The notes below the pieces were generated by a model that made no database searches, had not been told where the DNA came from, and saw only the letters and a program-made list of their open reading frames with translations. Below are positions 9,601-16,876 of a stretch of DNA of 64,000 nucleotides, in pieces. A program made the translations under genes and the position numbers. Numbering within the stretch: the first letter of the stretch is position 1; every line of letters begins with the position of its first letter. Source of the DNA: Paenibacillus sp. FSL R5-0912 (lineage in GTDB: Bacteria > Bacillota > Bacilli > Paenibacillales > Paenibacillaceae); contig NZ_CP009282.1 of NCBI RefSeq assembly GCF_000758605.1, positions 6,572,001-6,636,000 of the forward strand, read 5' to 3'.

Positions 9601-11613
9601 TTCCCCAGGCTCCCACTCGATCGAGTAGGTGTGATAATCTTCAATCGTGGAATTGCCCGGCAGCACATATTCCTTGCCGGAATAGACATTATCCGGCCAC
9701 TGGGAACCATAGTGAATGGTTCCGGCAACCACATTCGGCCGGCTGCCCCAGCCTTCCATAATATCCAGTTCTCCGGAGGCAGCCCAATTGCCGTAGGTGT
9801 AATCTTCCGGCAGCATCCAGATCGCCGGCCAGAGCCCCTTGCCTGTTGGCGCCTTCGCCCGGATCTCGAATTTTCCGTACATTTTGCTGTATAGTCCGTT
9901 TGTCTTGATTCGGGTGGAAGTGTATGGCTTGCCGCCCACGGCTTCCTTGCGCGCGGTGATGATCAGCTTACCATCCTCCTCCTTCACATTCTTCCCTTCA
10001 TTGGTGTAATACTCCAGCTCATTGTTACCCCAGCCGGGATTGCCGACGGTGGTTCCGTCTCCAAGGTCATAGGTCCATTTGGCCGGATCAATGACATTAT
10101 CATCGAATTCATCATTCCACACGAGACTCCACGGATCGCTGGTCGGTGCCGGAGTTGGTGTGACTTCCGGTGCCGGCGTCACAGCCGGTGTAGCCGTAGC
10201 GGCAGTCTCTCCGCCGCTGGCGGCAGCAGGAGGCTGGCTGGCCTGCGGTGCAGCCGGATTCAGATTCGTGCTGCTGCCCTGCTTGAGGGCAAATCCGCCT
10301 ACAGTAACATCATCCGCCTGATTCAGTACGGTGCCGAAGCTGCCGCTGCCCGTGAGTGCCAAGCCTTTAGCCCCGGCTTTAATGAGCAACTCGGCCACCT
10401 GCGCTTTGTCCATCAGCACAATTGTACCGGAGGCCCCCCATACCAGCCTAGTGAGCTTGCCGGAGATGTTCAGTGCAATGCGGCTTCCTGCAGGATCTGC
10501 GGTGGACACCACTCCATAATTCCCTTTAAGGGTGACCTTCTTCTCCCCGGCTGACAATTCAACATTGGTGAATCCTTCTCCGGTGAGATTGCCTTCTTCA
10601 AGGACGCCACCAGAGTTCAGCTGTACGGTTCCCGCTGTTGTAGTCCCGCTGGCAACAATGCGGACTGTGCCGCGGGGCTTCGCAACCTGAATAGTGCCGA
10701 GGCTGCTGTCCGCAAGGGTCACGCTGTGTTCACCGCCTCCGCGGATATAGGTTGTGCCTTTAACCTGCACACCTTGAATCCGGATATCGCCTTCTCCGAT
10801 ACCCTCGGTAAGATAGAGATTGCCTTCAATTACGCTTTCCTTGAGCGTAGCTCCTTCATGGTTCAGCACCACATTCCCCTGTACCGTTCCCAGCTTCACT
10901 TCCCCGCCGGAGGACTGGAGCTCCTGCACCAGCGTATCGGCCATCTTGGCCAGCTCGGCGCGGGTAATGTTTCCGTCCGGCTTGAACAAGCCTCCCGGAT
11001 AGCCCTGAATATAGCCGGCTGCAGTTAATGCATCCGCTGCTGAAATGACCTCGCTTCCTGCCCCGGCCAGATCGCTATACACCGACCCTGCATGATTGAC
11101 AGTCTCCAGCCGGAAAATCCTCTGCAGCGCCACAACCGCTTCCCCGCGCTTCAGCTTAGCCGCAGGCTGGATATGGTTATCTGCTCCTGCATTTAGATAA
11201 CCTGCCGCTACCGCCTTGGCGATATCGTTCTTGTACCAGGCTCCCGCAGGTATATCCTCCGGGAGTGCGGCTGCCGCTTCCTTGTAGCCAAATATGCGGT
11301 TGATGATGGCCGCGAATTCTGCCCGCGTCACCTGATGATCCGGCCGGAAGCTGCCGTCCCCGTAACCGGAGATCACACCACTGCGGCTCCAGCGCTGTAT
11401 GGCATCCGCCGCCCAATTGTCCGTGCTCACATCAGTAAACGCTTTCATATCAGCGGCAGCCAAATTTCCGTTCTGCACCGCGGCTGTTGCATTCCCCGCA
11501 GCTGCCAGCTTACTCTTCACAGGCAAGGCGCCTGCCGCTCCGCCTCCCAGCGGTGACAAAAGACCGGTAATGATCACAGCGGCCGCTAACACCGCAGATA
11601 CATTTCTTTTCAT
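6643..11613 (-). CDS. Cell-surface endo-beta-glucanase: SLH domains, GH16 catalytic domain, five CBM4/9-like modules
   Basis: About 1656 residues. A signal peptide (1-28) precedes three S-layer homology domains (about 57-232; FTDVSTDNWAADAI, GYGDGSFRPDHQVTRAEF, KPDGNITRAELAKMADTL), which anchor it to the cell wall. Residues 240-445 form a repetitive beta-helix-like region, then a Pro/Thr linker. The GH16 laminarinase/lichenase domain spans about 495-745, with the catalytic motif GELDIMEGWG (E615 nucleophile, E620 acid/base). Five jelly-roll carbohydrate-binding modules follow (about 770-910, 925-1070, 1075-1215, 1310-1460, 1500-1656), with an extra DUF1533-like beta domain near 1220-1310. It should degrade beta-1,3 or beta-1,3-1,4 glucans at the cell surface. 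The ATG at 11613 has GGAGG upstream; the frame upstream overlaps promoter and operator DNA. Confidence 0.92.
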   Translation of the reverse strand: MKRNVSAVLAAAVIITGLLSPLGGGAAGALPVKSKLAAAGNATAAVQNGNLAAADMKAFTDVSTDNWAADAIQRWSRSGVISGYGDGSFRPDHQVTRAEFAAIINRIFGYKEAAAALPEDIPAGAWYKNDIAKAVAAGYLNAGADNHIQPAAKLKRGEAVVALQRIFRLETVNHAGSVYSDLAGAGSEVISAADALTAAGYIQGYPGGLFKPDGNITRAELAKMADTLVQELQSSGGEVKLGTVQGNVVLNHEGATLKESVIEGNLYLTEGIGEGDIRIQGVQVKGTTYIRGGGEHSVTLADSSLGTIQVAKPRGTVRIVASGTTTAGTVQLNSGGVLEEGNLTGEGFTNVELSAGEKKVTLKGNYGVVSTADPAGSRIALNISGKLTRLVWGASGTIVLMDKAQVAELLIKAGAKGLALTGSGSFGTVLNQADDVTVGGFALKQGSSTNLNPAAPQASQPPAAASGGETAATATPAVTPAPEVTPTPAPTSDPWSLVWNDEFDDNVIDPAKWTYDLGDGTTVGNPGWGNNELEYYTNEGKNVKEEDGKLIITARKEAVGGKPYTSTRIKTNGLYSKMYGKFEIRAKAPTGKGLWPAIWMLPEDYTYGNWAASGELDIMEGWGSRPNVVAGTIHYGSQWPDNVYSGKEYVLPGNSTIEDYHTYSIEWEPGEIRWYVDGVLYSTKNDWYSKSSGQPAMNAYPAPFNQRFHLLMNLAVGGNFDGNPTEDTVFPSSMEIDYVRIYELTGREYREPVPVEFEKEPYLEGAKLPLEDGNFIHNNGFTEQVDGDAGMGIPNTAHWVLYKDEGADAALSVEPIGGQNFLKVNISKPGGNTYSIQPQAIVSLAKGRYYKLSFDAKTDTARDISVRLTGGAPRGFPAYSPAFKADLTPEIQHFETMFQMKESSDNAARIEFNMGTNASPVWLGNARLEEIDHIPFDHDSAKTPLGSGNHLYNGSFDLGEVNGRSYWHIEGTGGAEVSPVVKDSRLKLEIAGNGGAEADVTLLQKGIFLVQGHDYKLTFEADSSSARTATVELRGHDGSVYASQPVQLIAGKHKVEAVFTDLAGATDHLGQFVLRLGSDAGTVVLDQFLLLRTSFYYDPDIDYFPLKNGDFSNGFNGWERLLAEDGGQSTAAVADGVAKFSITNTGNQAYSVMLFQNGLKAAAGMKYIIEFDASSSVAREISVRAENGQNSPSHSKIVKLSPEKKHYALEFTQLTKDTLSLKFLLGKVEGVSIAQAHDIMINNVKFEVKDAPAKPQELVADSTNNRVLQPVELTFAEKEDWSSKIKAVKVNGTMLGKEQYAVQSGTLRIDAAVFPAEDRYIISVEADGYVAASVVQYILASGDNLVFNGSFGAGDAGWSTWSPDKGMSSFQVAGGIADVQINAAGSEVWHTQLYQEDIRLEAGKTYELSFKAKSTVPRQMIVEYSGTSAQPAQAKFDVTATWATYSAQFTVTNNNPLKLNYLIGKTLGEDGTANSTAHTISLDDIAVREVTGGPVIEPASGTLDNGTFDAEGMKGWTQYFEGAGNAAVRDGELEVLLNFTGSANYAAQVDYRDLRLVQGKSYTLSFKARSDVNRLIEVALEHFGGDYTKYLPATAVALTGEMQPFSYTFTMNDSTDAGAHLVFLMGLIDGNSTETNTAIQAGNHIYIDDVSLVEIP

Positions 11614-11687
11614 ATCCTTTAGGCCTCCTCTAGTTTCCAGTCTCACCCGTTCACAATTGCATGGCCGGGTATTTCTCAGCTGTAATA

Positions 11688-11733
11688 ATCGAAATCGGTT
11701 TCGATAATATCCATACTTATCCCTTGAGCGCAA
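11688..11733 (-). promoter_or_regulatory. Glucanase promoter with overlapping LacI-type operator
   Basis: On the minus strand, TTGCGC (11728-11733) and TATTAT (11704-11709) are 18 bases apart. The -10 box runs into ATCGAAACCGATTTCGAT (11688-11705), an 18-bp palindrome with 16 matching positions and a central CG, the geometry of LacI-family operators. A LacI-type gene starts about 185 bases away in the other direction, and a near-identical operator lies behind it at 12983. Confidence 0.65.
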
Positions 11734-11889
11734 TAAACCTTTGACTTGTTTCGGCAAGTTGAATAGACTCTAGAAAGAACTATTGCTTAGCAGCAGCCGA
11801 GTGTCCGATGAACGGCCCTATAGCCTGAGAAACCCTGGCATACCCGTCTTTTGGCCCTGTTACAACTATTAAACGGGGGTGACTTTAGC

Positions 11890-12912
11890 ATGCAGATGAA
11901 TATCAAAAAAATTGCCGAAATGGCCGGGGTCTCTGTATCCACGGTTTCGAAAATAATGAATAATTACAGCGATGTTTCCGAAAAAACGAAGCAAAGAGTG
12001 CTGGAGATTATCGAACAAACCGGATATACCCCCTCAAGCTCCGCTAAGACACTGGCTACCAAGAAGTCCAATCTGATCGGGGTTATTTTTGCCGGTGAGC
12101 TGAATGTGGAGTTTACCCATCCTTTTTTTGTAGAGGTACTGAATTCCTTCAAGAAGCAGATGGGCGTGCTGGGTTACGACCTGATCTTCTTTTCCAATGA
12201 GAAATTCATCAGCAGCGGCGATTATTTCTCGCGTTGCCTGCATTTCCATGTGGATGGCTGCGTCATTATCTCCGGACAACAGATGGAGCCTGCCATACAG
12301 GATCTGGATAGGAGCAATATTCCCTGCATCGGCGTTGACCTGGAGCTGACTGGCAAGAAATCCGGCTATGTGATGTCAGATAATTACCAGATTGCCTCCA
12401 AAGTGGTGGAGCACTTCTATCTGCTCGGCCACAGGGAGCTCGGCTTCATCGGCAGTACGGCCGATTCGGATATCTCCAACCGCCGGGAAGCGGGCTATGT
12501 CAAAGCCATTGCCGGTTTCGGTCTGACGATGAATCCCAATTGGTTCGTGCATGGTGACGATTTCTTCGAGCCCAGCGGCTACACGGCCATGAAGCAGCTG
12601 ATCCAGACCGGCAGTCTGCCGCAAGCCATCTTCGCCGCCTCCGATCTGCTCGCCCTTGGAGCGGTCCGCGCCTTGAAGGAGCATGGCCTCCGTGTACCGG
12701 AGGATGTCGCCATCATCGGCTGTGATGATATCGAGGCCTGCCAGTATACCAGTCCGACACTGACTACAATCCGCCAGAACAAGGAACGGCTGGGTGTACT
12801 CGCGGCCCATATGCTGTTCGATCTCATTAACAATCAGTCGGAAGGCGGCTCCTTCGTGGTTGAGCCGGCGCTGATCATCCGTGAATCCTGCGGAAGCGGG
12901 TTGAACCGCTGA
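11890..12912 (+). CDS. LacI-family transcriptional regulator, probable glucanase regulator
   Basis: A 340-residue LacI/GalR regulator. The N-terminal helix-turn-helix is IKKIAEMAGVSVSTVSKIMN (residues 4-23), followed by the hinge helix near PSSSAKTLATKKS and a periplasmic-binding-like effector domain (GVIFAGELNVEFTHPFF to the C-terminus) that would bind a sugar. It is divergent from the glucanase gene, and operators of LacI type lie on both sides of it. I infer control of the glucanase by a beta-glucan oligosaccharide. The start is the ATG at 11890 with GGGGGTGA upstream; an in-frame ATG at 11851 lacks a ribosome-binding site. Confidence 0.88.
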   Translation: MQMNIKKIAEMAGVSVSTVSKIMNNYSDVSEKTKQRVLEIIEQTGYTPSSSAKTLATKKSNLIGVIFAGELNVEFTHPFFVEVLNSFKKQMGVLGYDLIFFSNEKFISSGDYFSRCLHFHVDGCVIISGQQMEPAIQDLDRSNIPCIGVDLELTGKKSGYVMSDNYQIASKVVEHFYLLGHRELGFIGSTADSDISNRREAGYVKAIAGFGLTMNPNWFVHGDDFFEPSGYTAMKQLIQTGSLPQAIFAASDLLALGAVRALKEHGLRVPEDVAIIGCDDIEACQYTSPTLTTIRQNKERLGVLAAHMLFDLINNQSEGGSFVVEPALIIRESCGSGLNR

Positions 12913-12982
12913 GCTGCGCCTTCTTCCGGGTGCAGATTACTACCTCCCCTCTGTTTCTTCATTCCGCTTACCTGAAGCATAC

Positions 12983-13006
12983 TGAAACCGCTTTCGATAC
13001 TATAAT
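12983..13006 (+). promoter_or_regulatory. Second LacI-type operator next to a TATAAT box
   Basis: TGAAACCGCTTTCGATA (12983-12999) shares 14 of 15 positions with the glucanase operator read on the minus strand (GAAACCGATTTCGAT). It abuts a perfect -10 box, TATAAT (13001-13006). A good -35 box is not evident. The site suggests that the gene beginning near 13017 is controlled by the same regulator. Confidence 0.6.
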
Positions 13007-13021
13007 CTCTCATTTGATGGG

Positions 13022-13576
13022 ATGGTTCAAGGTACCGTTTTTCTGGTTATGGGGACCATTTTTCGGCTTGGTCCCCATTATTTGTGTTTAAAAGAGAGCA
13101 GGCCGGACCAAGTTGCAGAGATGGTCAATACCGGTGAGGTGGAGATGGAAGAGCTTGTAGAGTTAGCGCCGTTTGAAAAAGCAAGCGCTCTGCATAAGGT
13201 TACAGAACGAGTAGACAGCAGCAGCCTTACCTTAGAGGTGATCATGCGGCTGGCTCCGTTCCTTGGAACAGGTATACTGGATGAACTGGTTCATCAAGAT
13301 GAAGGCAGCGTGAGCTGGAATTCCGTTCAAGGGCTGGCACCCTTTATTAGCAGAGAAACGTTAAGCCGCTTGGTAGACCGGGCTACAGATGGTACCATCG
13401 ATGCGAATCGGATCATAAGCCTCGCACCTTTTTTGGACAGGGAGAATCTCGAGAAGTTGATTATTGGAGTCGAAGCTGAGCAGCTTAGCCCAGATCTGCT
13501 GGCAAGCCTTGCTCCTTTTGTCGATCAAGGGACATTGAGCAGAATGGTGACAATCTTATTGAATAAAGTAAAGTAG
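13022..13576 (+). CDS. LAPF-repeat protein of unknown function, N-terminus probably frameshifted
   Basis: I do not know a function for this protein. It contains five spaced LAPF motifs in repeats of about 30 residues (ELAPFEKASALHKV, RLAPFLGTGILDELV, GLAPFISRETLSRLV, SLAPFLDRENLEKLI, SLAPFVDQGTLSRMV), each predicted to form a short helical pair. A second frame starting at ATG 13017 encodes MGWFKVPFFWLWGPFF and GLVPIICV, then stops at 13089. It looks like the natural membrane-anchor N-terminus of such repeat proteins, so one base has probably been gained or lost near 13080-13090. The first codons of the frame listed here are then not native. Neither start has a clear ribosome-binding site, and a TATAAT box lies only about 10-15 bases upstream. 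Confidence 0.55.
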   Translation: MVQGTVFLVMGTIFRLGPHYLCLKESRPDQVAEMVNTGEVEMEELVELAPFEKASALHKVTERVDSSSLTLEVIMRLAPFLGTGILDELVHQDEGSVSWNSVQGLAPFISRETLSRLVDRATDGTIDANRIISLAPFLDRENLEKLIIGVEAEQLSPDLLASLAPFVDQGTLSRMVTILLNKVK

Positions 13577-13696
13577 ACACGTATAGCGGAGACCGGAGAA
13601 TGGTGATGCCTCCCTGCAGAGCCTTATTTTTTCATGAACTTTGTGAATATGACGTTATCTAAAAGTGCGCAAAACTTATATGTGAGGGTGATTCGT

Positions 13697-14287
13697 TTGA
13701 AACAAGGACTTATTGTATTCTTGGACGGAACTTCAAGTTCAGGAAAAACCAGTATTTCTATGGAATTGAAAAAGCAGAAAGAGATTCCTTTTCATCATTT
13801 ATCCATAGATGATTTCTTTGGTAATTATAATGATTTTATTGATAATAAATTTCCAAATATTGAACCTACAAGAGAAGTGGATAATGTCGGACAAATTCTT
13901 TTTGATCCCATAATCTCAGTGTACTATGCAACAATTAAATTGTTTTCAGAAATGGGTTTGAATGTAATCGTGGATACCGTAATCGACAATGACAAGCGGT
14001 TTAATGATTACCTTGATCTATTGTTCGATCATCCTACATTTTTTGTATGCGTATTATGCTCGAAAGAAGAACTTACAAGTAGAGAGCAAATCAGAGGAGA
14101 TCGAGAAATTGGGCTAGCGAATTCCCAGTACGACACAATATATTCCTTTGATGAATATGACCTTGAAGTAAATACGGAAGAGTTGAGTCCCGCAAAATGC
14201 GCGGATAAAATATTAAGTTATATTAAATCCGATCAGGATTACTCTGCATTTAAGAAATTAAGTAAAAGAGAGATTAGCGTTTCATAG
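13697..14287 (+). CDS. Chloramphenicol phosphotransferase-like kinase
   Basis: This 196-residue P-loop protein resembles chloramphenicol 3-O-phosphotransferase (CPT). The Walker A is GTSSSGKTS (residues 11-19), an acidic LSIDDFF follows at the position of the CPT catalytic aspartate, and a C-terminal RGDREIGLANSQY and YDLEVNTEELSP match the family's nucleotide-lid region. Related proteins occur widely in Bacillota without proven chloramphenicol activity, so the natural substrate is uncertain. I prefer the TTG at 13697, seven bases after GAGGGTG; an upstream ATG at 13634 has no such site. The gene is clearly more AT-rich than its neighbours, which suggests acquisition. Confidence 0.75.
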   Translation: MKQGLIVFLDGTSSSGKTSISMELKKQKEIPFHHLSIDDFFGNYNDFIDNKFPNIEPTREVDNVGQILFDPIISVYYATIKLFSEMGLNVIVDTVIDNDKRFNDYLDLLFDHPTFFVCVLCSKEELTSREQIRGDREIGLANSQYDTIYSFDEYDLEVNTEELSPAKCADKILSYIKSDQDYSAFKKLSKREISVS

Positions 14288-14339
14288 AAGGCGAATCTAT
14301 CAGATAACAACATATTTAGCAGCATTGGTGCTATTGCCC

Positions 14340-14358
14340 CCCTCGGTCTGCCCGAGGG
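14340..14358 (+). terminator. Short GC hairpin after the CPT-like gene
   Basis: CCCTCGG and CCGAGGG form a 7-bp stem about 50 bases downstream of the stop codon, followed by ATTTCGG. The T-tract is poor, so this is a weak terminator candidate. Confidence 0.4.
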
Positions 14359-14400
14359 ATTTCGGAATTAAGCTCTAACAGGAAACCATATCTCATTAAA

Positions 14401-14447
14401 ACAGCGGCAGGCTGGGACTTTGTTTTCTCGTCCACGGCTGCCGCTGT
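14401..14447 (-). terminator. Candidate terminator of fabH
   Basis: ACAGCGGCAG and CTGCCGCTGT form a perfect 10-bp stem around a 27-base loop. On the minus strand it is followed by TTTTAA. It lies about 170 bases beyond the fabH stop. Confidence 0.5.
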
Positions 14448-14516
14448 CTTCCATAGTTGTGGCTATTCTAATACATATCTCACGATATCTGACGATTTAA
14501 TAATTCGGTAACCGCC

Positions 14517-14547
14517 TTGATATAGAGTGCACTCTAGTTGATATGCT
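14517..14547 (+). promoter_or_regulatory. Orphan MerR-type promoter
   Basis: TTGATA (14517-14522) and TATGCT (14542-14547) are 19 bases apart, and the spacer contains the perfect 14-bp palindrome TAGAGTGCACTCTA (14523-14536). An overlong spacer filled by a dyad is the hallmark of promoters twisted open by MerR-family activators. A good AAAGGAG site follows at 14566, but the only reading frames behind it are 12 codons (14575-14613) or 5 codons (14582-14599). No MerR gene is present nearby. Confidence 0.65.
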
Positions 14548-14615
14548 TTAAACTAATTTCATGAGAAAGGAGAAATGTCCGATGTGGATCTTCTTATGAG
14601 TATTTTCTGCTGACA

Positions 14616-15626
14616 TTAAAGAGCTGTTGGAGCACCTACCTGCGGGTCCAGTGACAGGCTGACCAATTGGCCCGCGTGGGTGAGGCCTGCACCGAATCCG
14701 TACAGCAATATCCGCTGGCCATCCCGCACTTTCCCTTCGCGGATGCCAAGATCGAGGGCAAGCGGAATACTGGCCGCCGAGGTGTTTCCGAAATATTCCA
14801 GACTGTATAGCGCTTGTTCGAGCGGATAATTCAGCCGTTCACAAATCGGTTCAATCATCCGCAGATTGGCGCTGTGCGGGATGAACCAGTCCACTTCCGC
14901 AAGATCAACTCCTGCGTTCTGCAGCACCTGCTGCACCCCCTGCGGAACTGTCCGGACCGCCCACTTGAAGACCTCACGCCCGTTCTGTACCAGCATGCCA
15001 GTAGCGGCAAGCTCCACTCCGTTCACCTTGTCCGCCAGCCCCGTGCGGTAGACATGCTGCGCTCCGCTCCCGTCGCTGCCGAGATTGAACCCTAAGAAGT
15101 GATCTGTATCCCCGCCGCTCTCCACAAGCACGGCCCCTGCACCATCGCCGAACAGAATACTGGTACTGCGGTCCGTGTAATCCGTGATCTTGGACAGAGT
15201 GTCAGCGCCGATGACCAGCACTTTATGATGCAGTCCGGAAGCAACCAGCGCATGGGCGGTGTGCAGCGCGTAGACAAACCCGGCACAGGCGGCGCTCATA
15301 TCTATCGCTCCCGAAGTAAGCGGAATACCAAGACGGTTCTGCACAATGGCTGCCACGGACGGAAAAGAGAAATCGGGCGTACTGGTAGCCACGAGGATCA
15401 TATCGACATCCTGTACACTTTTGCCATAACGTTTCATCAGATCCTGCACGGCGGCCGCACATAAATCACTGGTATATTCATCCTCGCGGCTGATTCGGCG
15501 TTCCCGGATGCCTGTCCGCTGAACAATCCATTCGTCATTGGTATCGACCATTTGCTCCAGATCATGATTCGTAAGTCTCCGGGACGGCACATAAGAGCCG
15601 ATCGCTGTAATTCTTGCACCCTTCAT
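14616..15626 (-). CDS. fabH: 3-oxoacyl-ACP synthase III (KAS III)
   Basis: FabH condenses an acyl-CoA primer with malonyl-ACP and starts fatty-acid synthesis. The 336-residue protein has the full catalytic triad: C114 in SAACAGFVYA, H251 in WFIPHSANLRM and N281 in YFGNTSAAS. The C-terminal LLYGFGAGLTHAGQL is also typical. The ATG at 15626 follows GAGGTGA; a GTG three codons upstream lies inside that site. It stands alone rather than in a fab operon, so it may be a second KAS III copy (B. subtilis has two). A FapR-like palindrome lies just upstream. Confidence 0.93.
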   Translation of the reverse strand: MKGARITAIGSYVPSRRLTNHDLEQMVDTNDEWIVQRTGIRERRISREDEYTSDLCAAAVQDLMKRYGKSVQDVDMILVATSTPDFSFPSVAAIVQNRLGIPLTSGAIDMSAACAGFVYALHTAHALVASGLHHKVLVIGADTLSKITDYTDRSTSILFGDGAGAVLVESGGDTDHFLGFNLGSDGSGAQHVYRTGLADKVNGVELAATGMLVQNGREVFKWAVRTVPQGVQQVLQNAGVDLAEVDWFIPHSANLRMIEPICERLNYPLEQALYSLEYFGNTSAASIPLALDLGIREGKVRDGQRILLYGFGAGLTHAGQLVSLSLDPQVGAPTAL

Positions 15627-15660
15627 GAATATCACCTCATTATTTATTTTAGTATCTGAT

Positions 15661-15679
15661 ATTAGTACTTGGTACTAAT
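15661..15679 (-). promoter_or_regulatory. FapR-like operator upstream of fabH
   Basis: ATTAGTACTTGGTACTAAT is a palindrome with eight-base arms, 35 bases before the fabH start. It closely resembles the TTAGTACC-type inverted repeat bound by FapR, the malonyl-CoA-responsive repressor of fatty-acid and phospholipid genes in Bacillota. FapR itself is not in this window. Confidence 0.7.
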
Positions 15680-15757
15680 AATAACTTAAACCAAATGACT
15701 ATGCAAAAAATTACAGGTGAGAATGATTTCCAGACCGCCTGGTGTGATCAATGTATC

Positions 15758-15803
15758 TTACCATCGTAAAGCTTCGATGTTACAATCTTTACAGTGTAAA
15801 GAT
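15758..15803 (+). promoter_or_regulatory. tetR promoter with autoregulatory operator
   Basis: TTACCA (15758) and TACAAT (15781) are 17 bases apart. ATCTTTACAGTGTAAAGAT (15785-15803) is a perfect palindrome with eight-base arms around a three-base centre, overlapping the -10 box and start point. This is the usual arrangement for TetR self-repression. Confidence 0.65.
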
Positions 15804-15825
15804 ACGGAAAGGAAGGCTGCAGGAA

Positions 15826-16404
15826 GTGACGGATAAACCCTACCACCACGGCAATTTACGGAGCCAGCTTATAGAAGCAGGCATTAAGCTTATTAACACA
15901 GACGGCATCAACAGCTTTTCCCTGCGCAAGGTCGCAGCCGAATGCAAGGTCAGCCACACTGCCCCCTACAGCCATTTCAAAAATATAGATGAGCTGGTAT
16001 CCGCCATGGGTGAGCATGTCACAGAGCAATTCATGGAGTCCCTGCGTGCATCCGTTCAAGGCCAGGAGGACCGCCAGGAAGCGATGTTCCAGCTGGGGCA
16101 GGCTTACATTGATTTTTTCATGGAACATCCGCAATATTTCCAGTTTTTATTCTACCATTCAGGCTTAGTCATTGATTTAGACAACTATAATTCCGACAGT
16201 TATCCGCCATTCGTTCTATTCCGGACCACTGCCTATCAGTTGTTCACAAGCATCGGACTGCCGGAAGCAGAGTTCTCCCGTCAGTTGATATCACACTGGG
16301 CGATGGTGCATGGGATTGCTTCACTGCTTACCAATAACGGGGTGCGTTATTCGGGGAACTGGCGTGATTTGTTAGCGCTTGAATCTGTAGTTAAGGAGAC
16401 ATGA
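15826..16404 (+). CDS. TetR-family transcriptional regulator
   Basis: A 192-residue TetR/AcrR regulator. The N-terminal helix-turn-helix (about residues 8-55) reads LIEAGIKLINTDGINSFSL, RKVAAECKVSHTAPYSHF, and NIDELVSAMGEHV begins the regulatory region. The C-terminal ligand domain resembles the TetR_C_33/WHG type (GQAYIDFFMEHPQYFQFLF). I prefer the GTG at 15826 after AAGGAAGG; upstream codons would run through the promoter and operator. The next gene, a truncated flavin reductase only 3 bases away, was probably its target in the same operon. Confidence 0.82.
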   Translation: MTDKPYHHGNLRSQLIEAGIKLINTDGINSFSLRKVAAECKVSHTAPYSHFKNIDELVSAMGEHVTEQFMESLRASVQGQEDRQEAMFQLGQAYIDFFMEHPQYFQFLFYHSGLVIDLDNYNSDSYPPFVLFRTTAYQLFTSIGLPEAEFSRQLISHWAMVHGIASLLTNNGVRYSGNWRDLLALESVVKET

Positions 16405-16407
16405 ACC

Positions 16408-16801
16408 ATGAGAACGATTGTGCACGATCTGCAGGAGCAGGAATTCGCAGGATGGGCAGAGGGCGGGCAAGGAGAGCTGACTGTTATCTCGGACAATGGC
16501 ACCATCCGGCAGTGTATGGGCTGCTTCGGCTGCTGGACCCGGACGCCCGGCGCATGCGTGATACGGGATGGCTATAACCATCTGGGTGAGCTGTTCTCCA
16601 AAAGCGATGAACTGATTATCATCAGCAAATGTATGTACGGCAGCTAATATCCAATCCAGAAGCGCAGATGAATCCCTGCTGTTCAGCCCGAACTTCCCGC
16701 GCTTCGCCTGGAAATTCGCCGCGACCCACTCCTTCTGGAATGCTACTGCCAAGAAGAACGGTTTGAAGAAAAAAGATATATTGAGAAGGTTGAGCAAATA
16801 A
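16408..16801 (+). pseudogene. Truncated NAD(P)H-dependent flavin reductase remnant
   Basis: The first 79 codons (16408-16647) encode the start of a flavodoxin-like reductase. They include the diagnostic MGCFGCWTRTPGACVIRDGY and ELIIISKCMYGS, then end in a stop just where the family normally continues. A second frame from about 16640 to 16801 encodes what looks like an authentic C-terminus (LLFSPNFPRFAWKFAATHSF, then KKNGLKKKDILRRLSK). A full protein would need roughly 100 more residues in between. The locus therefore appears to carry an internal deletion joining two ends of one gene or of two tandem relatives. It is unlikely to be functional. Confidence 0.7.
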
Positions 16802-16876
16802 AAGGCTCCGTCATTGTACAAACAGCTTTCAGGCTACCGGCAAAAAACGGAATGGCTTGCCATCACCGGACTAAAC

